In this document: piece after piece, positions 7,995-16,138 of the stretch
Layout: every line of letters starts with the position of its first letter
How positions within the stretch are numbered: the first letter of the stretch is position 1
Assembly: GCA_900469965.1 (NCBI GenBank)
Contig: UBZP01000018.1
Location: forward strand, 131,535-195,534
DNA length: 64,000 nt
Source: Hyphomicrobiales bacterium
GTDB taxonomy: Bacteria > Pseudomonadota > Alphaproteobacteria > Rhizobiales > Rhizobiaceae
Reading direction: 5' to 3'
Position numbers and translations under genes: made by a program
Notes under the pieces: generated by a model
Database searches by the model: none
What the model was told of the DNA's origin: nothing
Seen by the model: the letters and a program-made list of their open reading frames with translations, nothing else

Positions 7995-8516
7995 ATGGGC
8001 AAGAAAAAGAAGGAAGAGAAGAAGGAAAAGTCCAAGAAGAAGGAACATGCCGCGATCGGCCCGGCCGACGTCTCCAGCGCCATCGTCCAGGCGGCGCGCT
8101 CCATCCGCACGGTGCTGTCCCGCAATCTCCTTTCGAGCGGGCTCTATGCGGGCCAGGACGGCGTCATGCTGGCGCTCGCCGAGGCCGGCGGAATGACCGC
8201 CGGCGCGCTCGCCGCCCGCCTCGGCGTGAAGGCGCCGACCATGACGCGAACGATCGGCAGGCTGGAGGCGCAGGGCTTTGTCGAGCGCCGGCCGGACACG
8301 ACGGACGGCCGCCTGACGGTGGTGGACCTGACCAGCGCCGGCCGGGCATCGCTCGAAACGATCGCCCGGGCCTGCGACCTCAGCGAGCGACAGGCGCTCG
8401 AAGGCCTGAGCGAGAAGGAGGTTCGCACCTTGCTGAAACTGCTGCGCAGCGTGGACGGCAACCTGCGCGGCGTCATCGTGCAGGACGGCGACAAGACGGT
8501 TGCGGAGGAATTTTAA
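7995..8516 (+). CDS. MarR-family regulator with lysine-rich N-terminal tail
   Basis: The 173-residue product has a MarR winged helix at about residues 50-140 (MTAGALAARLGVKAPTMTRT recognition region, then GFVERRPDTTDGRLTVVDLT as the wing). The first 18 residues are almost entirely Lys and Glu (MGKKKKEEKKEKSKKKEH), an unusual basic extension. ATG at 7995 follows GGGAGG. The gene ends 53 bp before the downstream LacI start and may share a transcript with it, although a palindrome lies between. Ligand and targets are unknown. Confidence 0.9.
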   Translation: MGKKKKEEKKEKSKKKEHAAIGPADVSSAIVQAARSIRTVLSRNLLSSGLYAGQDGVMLALAEAGGMTAGALAARLGVKAPTMTRTIGRLEAQGFVERRPDTTDGRLTVVDLTSAGRASLETIARACDLSERQALEGLSEKEVRTLLKLLRSVDGNLRGVIVQDGDKTVAEEF

Positions 8517-8519
8517 ATA

Positions 8520-8540
8520 GTTTAAATAAACGGTTTAAAC
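8520..8540. promoter_or_regulatory. Inverted repeat GTTTAAA-N7-TTTAAAC, candidate operator
   Basis: A perfect 7-bp inverted repeat with a 7-bp spacer sits just after the MarR stop and 30 bp before the LacI start. It is strongly AT-rich against the surroundings. The position suits autoregulation by the LacI-family repressor, but the centre lacks the CG-centred palindrome usual for LacI sites, so the binding protein is uncertain. Confidence 0.4.
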
Positions 8541-8569
8541 GGCCTGCGACAAGAACTATGGGGAGGGGC

Positions 8570-9601
8570 ATGGCGCAGAAGGTCAAATTGTCCACGATCG
8601 CGGAAACGCTCGGAGTTTCCACCGCCACGGTTTCGCTGGCCTTGCGGGACAGCCCGCTCGTGGCGCTTTCGACGCGCGACCGGATCAAGGAACAGGCACG
8701 CGCGCTCGGCTATATCTACAACCGCCGCGCCGCCAGCCTGCGCACCTCCAGATCCGGCATCATCGGCGTCGTCGTGCACGACATCATGAACCCGTTCTAC
8801 GGCGAGATCCTGAAGTCGATCGAGAGCGAGCTCGACCGCGACCGCCAGACGTTCATCCTCTCCAACCACTACGATTCGGTGGAGAAGCAGCGCAACTTCA
8901 TCGAGACGCTGCTGCAACTCGGCGGCGACGGGGTGATCATGTCGCCGGCGATCGGCACGCCGCCGGAGGACATCCTGCTCGCCGAGGACAACGGCATGCC
9001 GGCGATCCTGATTGCCCGCTCGATCGAGGGGCTGGACGTGCCGATCTTCCGCGGCGACGACAGCTACGGCATCTCGCTTGCGACCAATCACCTGATCGGG
9101 CTCGGCCATCGGGTCATCGCCATGGTCGGGGGCACCGACCAGACGTCGACGGGGCGCGACCGCTACCAGGGCTACGTCAACGCGCTGCGCAAGGCCAACA
9201 TCGACGTCGATCCGGCATTGCGCATTCCCGGACCGCGCTCCAAGCAGGGCGGCTTCGAGGCGGCCGTCAATTTCCTGTCCCTGCCGCAGAAGCCGACGGC
9301 GGCAGTCTGCTGGAACGACCTCGTCGCGATCGGGCTGATGAACGGCATCGCCCGCGCCGGTCTGGTGCCGGGCCGTGACGTCTCGGTGACGGGCTATGAC
9401 GACCTGGAGGAGGCGTCGATCGCGACGCCGTCGCTGACGACCGTCTGGAACGGCCAGTCGGAAGTCGGCCGCAGTGCCGCCCGGGCGCTGCTGGACAAGC
9501 TGTCCGGCAGCCACGAGCCCGACGGCATCCACCTGATCAAGCCGGAGATGCGCATTCGCCAGTCCACCGGGCCGCTCCGGCATCACGGTCACGACCACTG
9601 A
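8570..9601 (+). CDS. LacI-family transcriptional repressor
   Basis: The 343-residue product starts with a LacI helix-turn-helix and hinge (KLSTIAETLGVSTATVSLAL, residues 4-24) followed by a periplasmic-binding-protein-like effector domain (SGIIGVVVHDIMNPFYGEIL, then GVIMSPAIGTP, and VSVTGYDDLEEASIATPSLT near the end). ATG at 8570 is preferred over one 12 bases upstream because GGGGAGGGG lies just in front of it. The next gene, a 2-hydroxyacid dehydrogenase, follows after 28 bp and is the most likely target of regulation. Confidence 0.92.
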   Translation: MAQKVKLSTIAETLGVSTATVSLALRDSPLVALSTRDRIKEQARALGYIYNRRAASLRTSRSGIIGVVVHDIMNPFYGEILKSIESELDRDRQTFILSNHYDSVEKQRNFIETLLQLGGDGVIMSPAIGTPPEDILLAEDNGMPAILIARSIEGLDVPIFRGDDSYGISLATNHLIGLGHRVIAMVGGTDQTSTGRDRYQGYVNALRKANIDVDPALRIPGPRSKQGGFEAAVNFLSLPQKPTAAVCWNDLVAIGLMNGIARAGLVPGRDVSVTGYDDLEEASIATPSLTTVWNGQSEVGRSAARALLDKLSGSHEPDGIHLIKPEMRIRQSTGPLRHHGHDH

Positions 9602-9629
9602 ACGCGAACGACATCGAGGCAGGACGACC

Positions 9630-10589
9630 ATGCAGGAGAAGCCGAAGGTTCTGATCGTCGGAAAGGTGCGCGAACGCGTCGCCGAACGGCTGGATGGGGA
9701 CGTCGAACTGGTGCGCTGCAATGCCCCGCTGGAGCCCGGCAAGCTTTCGCCCGACGTCGCCGACAGCATCCGCGGCGTCGCGGTGACGGGCAGCTTCGAT
9801 GCGCAGGCCATCGCCTGCCTGCCGAAGCTCGAGATCATCGCCAATTTCGGGGTGGGCTACGACGGCGTCGACGTCAGGGCGGCTGCCGCGCTCGGGATCG
9901 TCGTCACCAACACACCGGACGTTCTCAACGACGAGGTAGCCGATACCGCGATCGCGCTGCTGCTGAACACCATCCGGCGCTTCCCGGAAGCCGAAGCCTG
10001 GCTGAGGGAAGGGCGCTGGGAGCGCAGCGGTCCGTTTCCGCTGTCGAAGCTGTCCCTGCGCGGGCGCTCGGTGGGCCTCTATGGTCTCGGCCGCATCGGC
10101 CTTGAGATCGCCCGGCGGCTGGAGGGCTTTGGCGTGACCATCTCCTATCACACGCGCCAGCGGCGCGCGGATGCGCCCTACCAGTACCATCCGACGCTCA
10201 TCGGCATGGCCGAAGCGGTGGACACGATAATCGCGATCGTTCCGAAGACGCCGGAAACCTACAAGACGATCGATGCCGAAGTCCTCGCCGCGCTCGGCCA
10301 GAATGGCGTGCTGATCAATGTCGGGCGCGGCTGGACCGTGGACGAGGATGCGCTGGCCGCAGCTCTGGAGGCAGGCACGATCGCAGCTGCCGGTCTCGAC
10401 GTCTTCCAGGACGAGCCGCATGTCCCGGGCGCCCTGCTCAGGGCCCCGAACACCTGCCTTCTGCCGCACGTTGCGTCGGCCTCGGTGGCCACGCGCGATG
10501 CGATGGCCGATCTCGTCGCCGACAACCTGCTTTCCTGGTTCAGGTCGGGCAGGCCGCTGACGCCGGTTGCCGAAACGCCGGTCGGATAG
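9630..10589 (+). CDS. D-isomer-specific 2-hydroxyacid dehydrogenase
   Basis: The 319-residue product has the family's split catalytic domain and an NAD(P)-binding Rossmann domain with GLYGLGRIGLEIARR near residue 150. The catalytic triad is visible: Arg in NVGRGWTVDE, Glu in FQDEPHVP and His in LLPHVASAS. Such enzymes reduce 2-oxoacids such as glyoxylate or hydroxypyruvate, or oxidise the matching hydroxyacids. The substrate cannot be fixed from sequence. It is co-oriented with and 28 bp after the LacI regulator, suggesting a small inducible catabolic unit. Confidence 0.9.
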   Translation: MQEKPKVLIVGKVRERVAERLDGDVELVRCNAPLEPGKLSPDVADSIRGVAVTGSFDAQAIACLPKLEIIANFGVGYDGVDVRAAAALGIVVTNTPDVLNDEVADTAIALLLNTIRRFPEAEAWLREGRWERSGPFPLSKLSLRGRSVGLYGLGRIGLEIARRLEGFGVTISYHTRQRRADAPYQYHPTLIGMAEAVDTIIAIVPKTPETYKTIDAEVLAALGQNGVLINVGRGWTVDEDALAAALEAGTIAAAGLDVFQDEPHVPGALLRAPNTCLLPHVASASVATRDAMADLVADNLLSWFRSGRPLTPVAETPVG

Positions 10590-10686
10590 GGCGGCGAGCC
10601 CGGCCGATGCCGTGGCTTCCCGTTAAGCTATCGGCAAGTTTGCAAGCGCATGCTTTTCGAATCGCACGATTTTCGGAGAAAGCCCC

Positions 10687-11103
10687 ATGCGAAAGCGGAC
10701 CATGATGGCCACAGGTGCAATCGTCCTTCTGGCCGGTGTATGGTCGCTCGGCGGGACACCATCTCCGGACGTCGATCCCGTGGTCTCCGGATCGATCCCC
10801 AAGGGCGCCGGGGCGGCCGGCGGACTTGCCTTCCTGGTTTCCAACGTCGAGACCAGGGCCGACTGCCAACTGACCCGCGGCGAGCGGATGACCCATCACA
10901 GCATGCGCATGACCGCATCCGCCGCCTGCGAGGACGTCTGGCTGGGCCTGTCGCATGCCTCGACCTGGACCGAGGCGGGAGACGGCACCGTGATCGTCGC
11001 GAACGCGTCGGGCGATGCCATCCTGACGCTCGCCGAAACGGACGGACTGTACGAGGTGATCGATCCGTCTGGCGCGATCATCACCCTGCGCATGGCGGAA
11101 TAG
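10687..11103 (+). CDS. AprI/Inh (Omp19-like) protease inhibitor-like secreted protein
   Basis: A 138-residue product with an N-terminal hydrophobic signal (residues 6-22) and no obvious lipobox. The C-terminal 90 residues fit the small beta-barrel AprI/Inh inhibitor domain, including the conserved cysteine pair (Cys60 and Cys81, DCQLT ... ACEDVWLG) and the tail SGDAILTLAETDGLYEV. Family members inhibit serralysin-type metalloproteases, and Brucella Omp19 is a related protein. No protease gene is adjacent, so its partner, if any, is elsewhere. Confidence 0.75.
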   Translation: MRKRTMMATGAIVLLAGVWSLGGTPSPDVDPVVSGSIPKGAGAAGGLAFLVSNVETRADCQLTRGERMTHHSMRMTASAACEDVWLGLSHASTWTEAGDGTVIVANASGDAILTLAETDGLYEVIDPSGAIITLRMAE

Positions 11104-11112
11104 GCGGTCGGC

Positions 11113-11892
11113 TCAGCCGGCGGCCTGGCGGTAGGCGGAAGGCTGCTTCGACGCCGCGTAGTCGCGGACCGCCTGGCCGTATGCCTTGAAGAGGTTGTTC
11201 GACGGTTCGTCGGAGCCCACCCAGTATTCCGGATGCCACTGCACGCCGACGGCGAACGCCTTCGACCCGATCACCGAAACCGCCTCCACCGTTCCGTCCT
11301 CGGCGACCGCCTCGACGGCGAGCCGCGGCGCGGCCGTGGAGATCGCCTGGCGATGCAGGGAGTTCACCCGAACGGTGCCGGCGCCGATCACGGAGGCAAG
11401 ACAGCTGCCCTCCTTGACGATGACGTCCTGGCGGATGCCGTAGGCGACGTCGAGATCGGTGGTGTCGGGCTTGCGATGGTCCCAGTTGCCCGGGATCTCC
11501 TGGATCTCGTTGGCGAGCGTCCCTCCTAGGGCGACGTTGAGTTCCTGCAGACCGCGGCAGATGGCGAGCACCGGGATGCCGCGCTCCAGAGCGCGCCGGA
11601 TAAGCGGCAGCGAGGTGGCATCCCGCGCGAGGTCGAAGGGGCCGTCCGCCTCCGTCGCCTCGCGGCCGTAGTGGGAGGGATGGACGTTGGTGCGCGAGCC
11701 GCTGACCAGCACGCCATCGACGCGGTCGAGGATCTCGTCGAAATCGTGCCCGGTCTCCAGCGCGGGAACCAGGAGCGGGATGACGCCCGCGCCCTTGACG
11801 GCGGCGCGCACGTATTGATTGGGCGTGGCCTGCCAGACGTTGCCTTCGATTTCGCGGATGTCCGCAGGGATGGCGACGACAGGTTTCGGCAT
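11113..11892 (-). CDS. Gamma-glutamyl-gamma-aminobutyrate hydrolase family (peptidase C26)
   Basis: The 259-residue product is a class I glutamine amidotransferase-like hydrolase: VLVSGSRTNVHPSHYG as the oxyanion region, the nucleophile elbow PVLAICRGLQELNVALGG with Cys, and GVQWHPEYW with the catalytic His. The PuuD-type members split gamma-glutamyl-GABA in putrescine breakdown. ATG at 11892 is chosen (MPKPVVAIPADIRE), because upstream residues in the same frame are low-complexity and not family-like. It stands alone, without other puu genes. Confidence 0.88.
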   Translation of the reverse strand: MPKPVVAIPADIREIEGNVWQATPNQYVRAAVKGAGVIPLLVPALETGHDFDEILDRVDGVLVSGSRTNVHPSHYGREATEADGPFDLARDATSLPLIRRALERGIPVLAICRGLQELNVALGGTLANEIQEIPGNWDHRKPDTTDLDVAYGIRQDVIVKEGSCLASVIGAGTVRVNSLHRQAISTAAPRLAVEAVAEDGTVEAVSVIGSKAFAVGVQWHPEYWVGSDEPSNNLFKAYGQAVRDYAASKQPSAYRQAAG

Positions 11893-12392
11893 GATGTAGG
11901 AACTCCGAGGTTTGGGGCGCGGCAGGCGTCCGGCACCGCAGCGCCCCGTTCGCCTGCCGAGGCGGCGGGCTTCTTCGCGCATCCGCCGCCATGCTTCGCC
12001 TCCAAGGCTTTGCCGGGAAAATGCGTTCCAGTCAATTCCCCACCATGGTTGGGGGTGATCACGCGCTCAGGCGGGGGCAAAATCTTGCCGTCGGCCATTA
12101 TGTTCCGGCTAACCCTGATTCGCGAATTCGACGCATCCGGTTGAAAAGAACGTGATGCAATTGACGCGCAACGCCGCCGAACCCTGGCGCCATTTTGCAT
12201 CGCTCGTCTATGCAGGGTTGCGCCGATACAACTTAAGAAGGCCATCTGCAAGATTAGGTTGAGTGCATTGTCCCCATCAACGGCAGGGTAGCGGAATTTC
12301 AGTGCATTCCCCCCTGCAATAGAATAATCTCGCGAAATCATTCATTAAAATTTCGCCGGTAACCCTCGCCCGTCAATGGGAGCGCCGAGTCC
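11893..12392. other. 500-bp intergenic region between divergent genes
   Basis: No gene is supported here. The region becomes AT-rich towards 12393. It holds two copies of AGTGCATT-NN-CCCC 39 bp apart (12262-12275 and 12301-12314), and a near-palindrome around ACCATGGT (12038-12055). These are candidate binding sites for control of the downstream GGDEF/EAL gene or the upstream hydrolase. Confidence 0.5.
12262..12314. repeat. Two direct repeats AGTGCATT-NN-CCCC, 39 bp apart
   Basis: Copies at 12262-12275 and 12301-12314 share 12 of 14 positions (AGTGCATTgtCCCC and AGTGCATTccCCCC). The 39-bp period is close to four helical turns, so a dimeric regulator could contact both on one DNA face. They lie 80-130 bp upstream of the PAS-GGDEF-EAL gene. 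Confidence 0.4.
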
Positions 12393-14705
12393 ATGAAGGA
12401 TCGAGGTCAGAGCACGCTGCCGACGGATGTGTACCTGTCGTTCGTCAGCTCGCTTTACGGAAACCGTCAAACGTTGTTCGTCGGCATGATCTCTCATGTG
12501 GTGACGTTCGCGTTCGTCTACGCGAAGACGGCCGATCCCTTCTTCCTCGCCTGCGCCGCCGCCATCGTTCTCGTCTGGTCGCTGCGTGCCACCGGCATGC
12601 GCCGCTTCGACCGCGTCGACCAGTCCAGGCTCGACAACGACGGTATCCGCTACTGGGAGAACTGGTACAACACCGGTGCGGTGGGAACCACGCTCGTGCT
12701 CGGCACGGCGAGCGGCTACAGCCTTTTGATCAGCCGCGACAGCTTCGCCGAGCTTGCGACGATCTCGGTGACGCTCGCCACCATGGTCTCGGTCGTCGGC
12801 CGCAACTGCGGCTCGCGCCGGGCGGTCGACTACATGACCTTCTGCGCCTGCTTTCCGATGGTGGTGGGGTTTCTCGGGCTGCAGGACTTCTATCACGCGG
12901 TGCTGGCGCTGCTCATCCTGCCGTTCAGCCTGACGACGCGGATGATGGCCAACGGCGTGCGCAGCTTCCTGGAGAAGGCGGCGCTGGCGACGCGGGAGAT
13001 CACGACGATCGCCGACCGGTTCGACGCGGCGCTCAACAACATGCCGCACGGCCTGCTGATGCTGGACGCCGACCACCGCATCCTGGTGGCCAACCGGCGC
13101 GCATGCGAGCTTCTCCAGCTCGGGGACAAGGAACGCCTGAAGGACTGCCACCTCGACGTCGTGCTGCGATACGGCGTGCGCAGCACCTTCCTCAACGCCG
13201 ACCAGAGCAAGGCGATGCTGCAGAAGCTGGACGAGCTTTTGCGCGGCCAGCGCTCGCGCGCGCTCGTGCAGGTGACGGACGACTTCTACCTCGAATTCAC
13301 CGCCAGCCAGCGCGAGAGCGGCGGTGCGGTGCTGATCTTCGAGGACGTGACGGCCCGCATGCGGGCCGAAAACAAGATCCTGCACATGATCCGCTACAAC
13401 AGCCTGACGGGGCTGCCGAACCGCGCCTACTTCGGCGACCTGGTCCAGCACGCGCTGGCCGAACGCAAGCGGCCGGGCACGGTCGGCTTCCTGGTGCTCG
13501 ACGTGGACGAGTTCAAGCACGTCAACGACGTCAAGGGCCACGTCACCGGCGACCGGCTCCTGTGCATGATCGCCGAGCGCATCCGCAAGGTCGCAGGCGA
13601 CCGCGCCGTCGCCGGCCACCTGATGGGTGACGAGTTCATCCTGTTCTTTCCCAACGAGAACAACCGCAAGGATCTGGAAGAGCGGATGCGCCGCCTGCAC
13701 CAGCAGGTGCAGGGCGCCTACGAGCTGGCGGGCACGACGTTCCGCGTCTCGCTCAGCGCCGGCGCCGTGCTCTGCGAGAGCGACGACTTCCGCATGGAGG
13801 ACATGCAGATCAAGGCCGACCTCGCCCTGTTCGAGACCAAGTCGCGGGTGAAGGGCGGCTTCACCGCCTTCGAGGAGGAGATGGACGCGCGCTACCTCGA
13901 GCGGCAGAAGCTGAAGCTGGACCTGCGCGAGGCGGTGGCGAACAACGAGCTGTCGATCGCCTACCAGCCGATGTTCCTGCCCGACGGATCGCGCATCGCC
14001 TGCTGCGAGGCGCTGGCGCGCTGGACGCATCCCGAGCGCGGCCCGATCCCGCCGACCGTGTTCATCCAGATCGCCGAGGAAATGGGGATCGTCTCCGACA
14101 TCACCCGCCGCATCATCGAGCGGGCCTGCGTCGACTGCGTCAGCTGGCCCGAGCACATGGGCGTGTCGGTCAACCTTTCGGTCCAGGACCTGCGCAATTC
14201 CGAGATCGTCGGCGTCGTCACGGACGCGCTGCTGAAGGCGGGGCTGAAGCCGTCGCGACTGCATCTGGAGGTCACCGAGAGCTGCCTGATGGAGGAGCCG
14301 GTCAAGGTCCAGGCGGTGCTGCAGGAACTGCGCGCGCGGGGGATCACGATCGCCATCGACGATTTCGGCACGGGCTATTCCAGCCTCAGCTACCTGGATG
14401 CGCTGCCGCTCGACCTGATCAAGATCGATCGCTCCTTCGTCCGCAACATCAGCGAGGACGCGCGGCGCTTCAAGCTGTTGCGCGGCACCGTCAACCTGTC
14501 GCGCGAGCTCGGCCTGAAGATCGTCGTCGAAGGCGTGGAGACCCGGGAACAGCTGGCGCTCATCAACAAGTACAACTGCGCCGACCTGATCCAGGGCTAC
14601 GTCTTCGCCGCACCGATGTCGAACGCCGCCATCATCGACCTGACCCAGGCGCTCGCCCGCAAGGCTGCCAGCAACCGCGCCAAGAGCGGGCGGCACGTCG
14701 CCTGA
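12393..14705 (+). CDS. Membrane PAS-GGDEF-EAL protein, probable c-di-GMP phosphodiesterase
   Basis: The 770-residue product has about four to six N-terminal membrane segments (residues 25-180), a PAS-like domain (210-320), GGDEF (335-495) and EAL (505-750). The cyclase signature is degenerate: MGDEF (411-415) in place of GGDEF. The EAL site looks complete: Glu539 (EAL), Asn594 (NLS), Glu626 (EVTES), Asp656-Asp657 (DDFGTG), Lys677 (KIDR) and Glu713 (EGVE). It most likely degrades c-di-GMP, with the GGDEF domain serving as a GTP sensor or scaffold. It sits 160 bp before the FeeM-like gene in the same orientation. Confidence 0.93.
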   Translation: MKDRGQSTLPTDVYLSFVSSLYGNRQTLFVGMISHVVTFAFVYAKTADPFFLACAAAIVLVWSLRATGMRRFDRVDQSRLDNDGIRYWENWYNTGAVGTTLVLGTASGYSLLISRDSFAELATISVTLATMVSVVGRNCGSRRAVDYMTFCACFPMVVGFLGLQDFYHAVLALLILPFSLTTRMMANGVRSFLEKAALATREITTIADRFDAALNNMPHGLLMLDADHRILVANRRACELLQLGDKERLKDCHLDVVLRYGVRSTFLNADQSKAMLQKLDELLRGQRSRALVQVTDDFYLEFTASQRESGGAVLIFEDVTARMRAENKILHMIRYNSLTGLPNRAYFGDLVQHALAERKRPGTVGFLVLDVDEFKHVNDVKGHVTGDRLLCMIAERIRKVAGDRAVAGHLMGDEFILFFPNENNRKDLEERMRRLHQQVQGAYELAGTTFRVSLSAGAVLCESDDFRMEDMQIKADLALFETKSRVKGGFTAFEEEMDARYLERQKLKLDLREAVANNELSIAYQPMFLPDGSRIACCEALARWTHPERGPIPPTVFIQIAEEMGIVSDITRRIIERACVDCVSWPEHMGVSVNLSVQDLRNSEIVGVVTDALLKAGLKPSRLHLEVTESCLMEEPVKVQAVLQELRARGITIAIDDFGTGYSSLSYLDALPLDLIKIDRSFVRNISEDARRFKLLRGTVNLSRELGLKIVVEGVETREQLALINKYNCADLIQGYVFAAPMSNAAIIDLTQALARKAASNRAKSGRHVA

Positions 14706-14864
14706 CATCCCCTTACTGCAGGAGTTGCTAATACATTGATTTTCAACAAGATGGTTAATTGCTGTTAACGTTAATAATTGGTAATTTACACAAATTGACC
14801 GAAATGGTTGAGTGTAGCGCGGCGGTGCGGCAACCGCGGCTACTCAATCGGGGATTTGTGTTTC

Positions 14865-15629
14865 ATGCCCAGCGTGCAATCGGCGACCAATCGATTTTCA
14901 GACAAGCTCATGCAACTTCTCGACCAGGTAGAGTATCGACGCGTTGAGACCGGCGAGGACATGGAAGAGGTCGCCCGCATCCGCTACAAGGCCTACAAGG
15001 CCGGTGCGGTCATGCATCTGGGCGACGACTCGCCGCTTCTGATCGACGAGGTCGACTTCGACAGCCACGCCTATGTCTTCGGGATCTACTACGAGGAACG
15101 GCTGATCTCGACGGTTCGCCTGCACCACGTGACGCCGGAGCACCGCGTCACCTCGTCCGGCAAGGTGTTTCCCGACGAGATCACCGCCTTCCTCGACGCC
15201 GGCATGACGCTGATCGATCCGGTGCGGCTCGCCGCCGATCCGGAGATCTGGACCGAAATGCCGGCCATTCCATACCTGACGCTCAGGCTCGCCACCATGG
15301 CGACCGACTATTTCCAGACCGACCGTTGCCTGCAGATGGTCAAGCCGGCGCATGCGGCCTTCTACAAGCGCGTGTTCGACGCGGATTTCGTCGCCTCGCC
15401 GAAGAGCAACCAGGGCAAGTTCATCATCGACCTGATGCTGATGGCGACGCGCGTGAAGGAGGTCCTGCCCAAGCTCTACGAGCGCTTCCCGTTCTTCAAG
15501 TCGGAGCCCTTCGAGCGGCGGATGATGTTCGATCGCAGCGGCGACCCGCTGACCGTCCGGCCGACGGCGCGGCTCGCCCATTTCGGCTCGAGCCGGATCC
15601 AGATCAGCCCGGCGAACATCACCGGCTGA
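14865..15629 (+). CDS. N-acyl amino acid synthase FeeM-like acetyltransferase-fold protein
   Basis: The 254-residue product (ATG at 14865) resembles the GNAT-fold FeeM and autoinducer-synthase group: YRRVETGEDMEEVARIRYKA at the start, YVFGIYYEERLISTVRLH as the central strand, IDPVRLAADPE, and YLTLRLATMATDYFQTDRCL. Such enzymes transfer an acyl chain from acyl-ACP to an amino acid or a similar acceptor. The product may be a signal or a membrane lipid. An earlier in-frame start at 14808 gives a less natural N-terminus. Acceptor and acyl group cannot be deduced. Confidence 0.7.
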   Translation: MPSVQSATNRFSDKLMQLLDQVEYRRVETGEDMEEVARIRYKAYKAGAVMHLGDDSPLLIDEVDFDSHAYVFGIYYEERLISTVRLHHVTPEHRVTSSGKVFPDEITAFLDAGMTLIDPVRLAADPEIWTEMPAIPYLTLRLATMATDYFQTDRCLQMVKPAHAAFYKRVFDADFVASPKSNQGKFIIDLMLMATRVKEVLPKLYERFPFFKSEPFERRMMFDRSGDPLTVRPTARLAHFGSSRIQISPANITG

Positions 15630-15829
15630 CCGCGTCGTTTTTTCCGCTCCCAAACCGCCTCCGGCCTTCGGATATTCCGCGGTTGCGCGTTGCGCTTTCG
15701 CCAGCCTTTGTGTAAGGCCAGAGACGGTGGAGTTTGTGCAGGAGGCAGCGGCGCGGCGGCTGGTCCTGGCACAACGAGGAGGCGAACCGGCGCCACAGCG
15801 TCGGACGCGAGCAGACAGGAGACGACAGC

Positions 15830-16054
15830 ATGGCTGAACATCATTCCGGGCCGATCGAGACGGGTGCTCCGATGGACTACTCCGAGCACGAGAAGACCTA
15901 CAAGTTCTTCATCGGCGCGACGAAATACGGCACGATGTTCTGCATCACGCTCCTGATCGCCATGGCCGCCGGCTTCTTCACCGGCGCGGGCTTCTTTTCC
16001 GCCCTGATCCTGCTGATCGTTCTCAACGTTCTCGGCTTCGTTCTCCTCCGCTAG
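15830..16054 (+). CDS. aa3-type cytochrome c oxidase subunit IV-like protein
   Basis: The 74-residue product has a short hydrophilic N-terminus ending MDYSEHEKTYKFFIG and two hydrophobic stretches (residues 36-52 and 55-73). This fits the small bacterial aa3 oxidase subunit IV family, which is usually a single-helix inner membrane subunit. ATG at 15830 follows AGGAGA. It lies 84 bp before the transhydrogenase genes and in the same direction, an arrangement common in Rhizobiales although the catalytic oxidase subunits are encoded elsewhere. Confidence 0.8.
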   Translation: MAEHHSGPIETGAPMDYSEHEKTYKFFIGATKYGTMFCITLLIAMAAGFFTGAGFFSALILLIVLNVLGFVLLR

Positions 16055-16138
16055 CGTTCCCCTTTCGGAAAGGTAGGCGCGGCGTCCCTTGCGGGACGTC
16101 GGGGGGATTTGACGCTGCCGACTCGGGGGAGGATTGGC

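Noticed and set aside
5929..8196. Long plus-strand frame over the CobW, creatininase and MarR starts
   Set aside because: It crosses three genes on both strands and contains a shadow of the His-rich loop only.
12345..14708. Open frame of 787 codons opposite the GGDEF/EAL gene
   Set aside because: The plus-strand protein has complete EAL motifs; the antisense product has no domain pattern.
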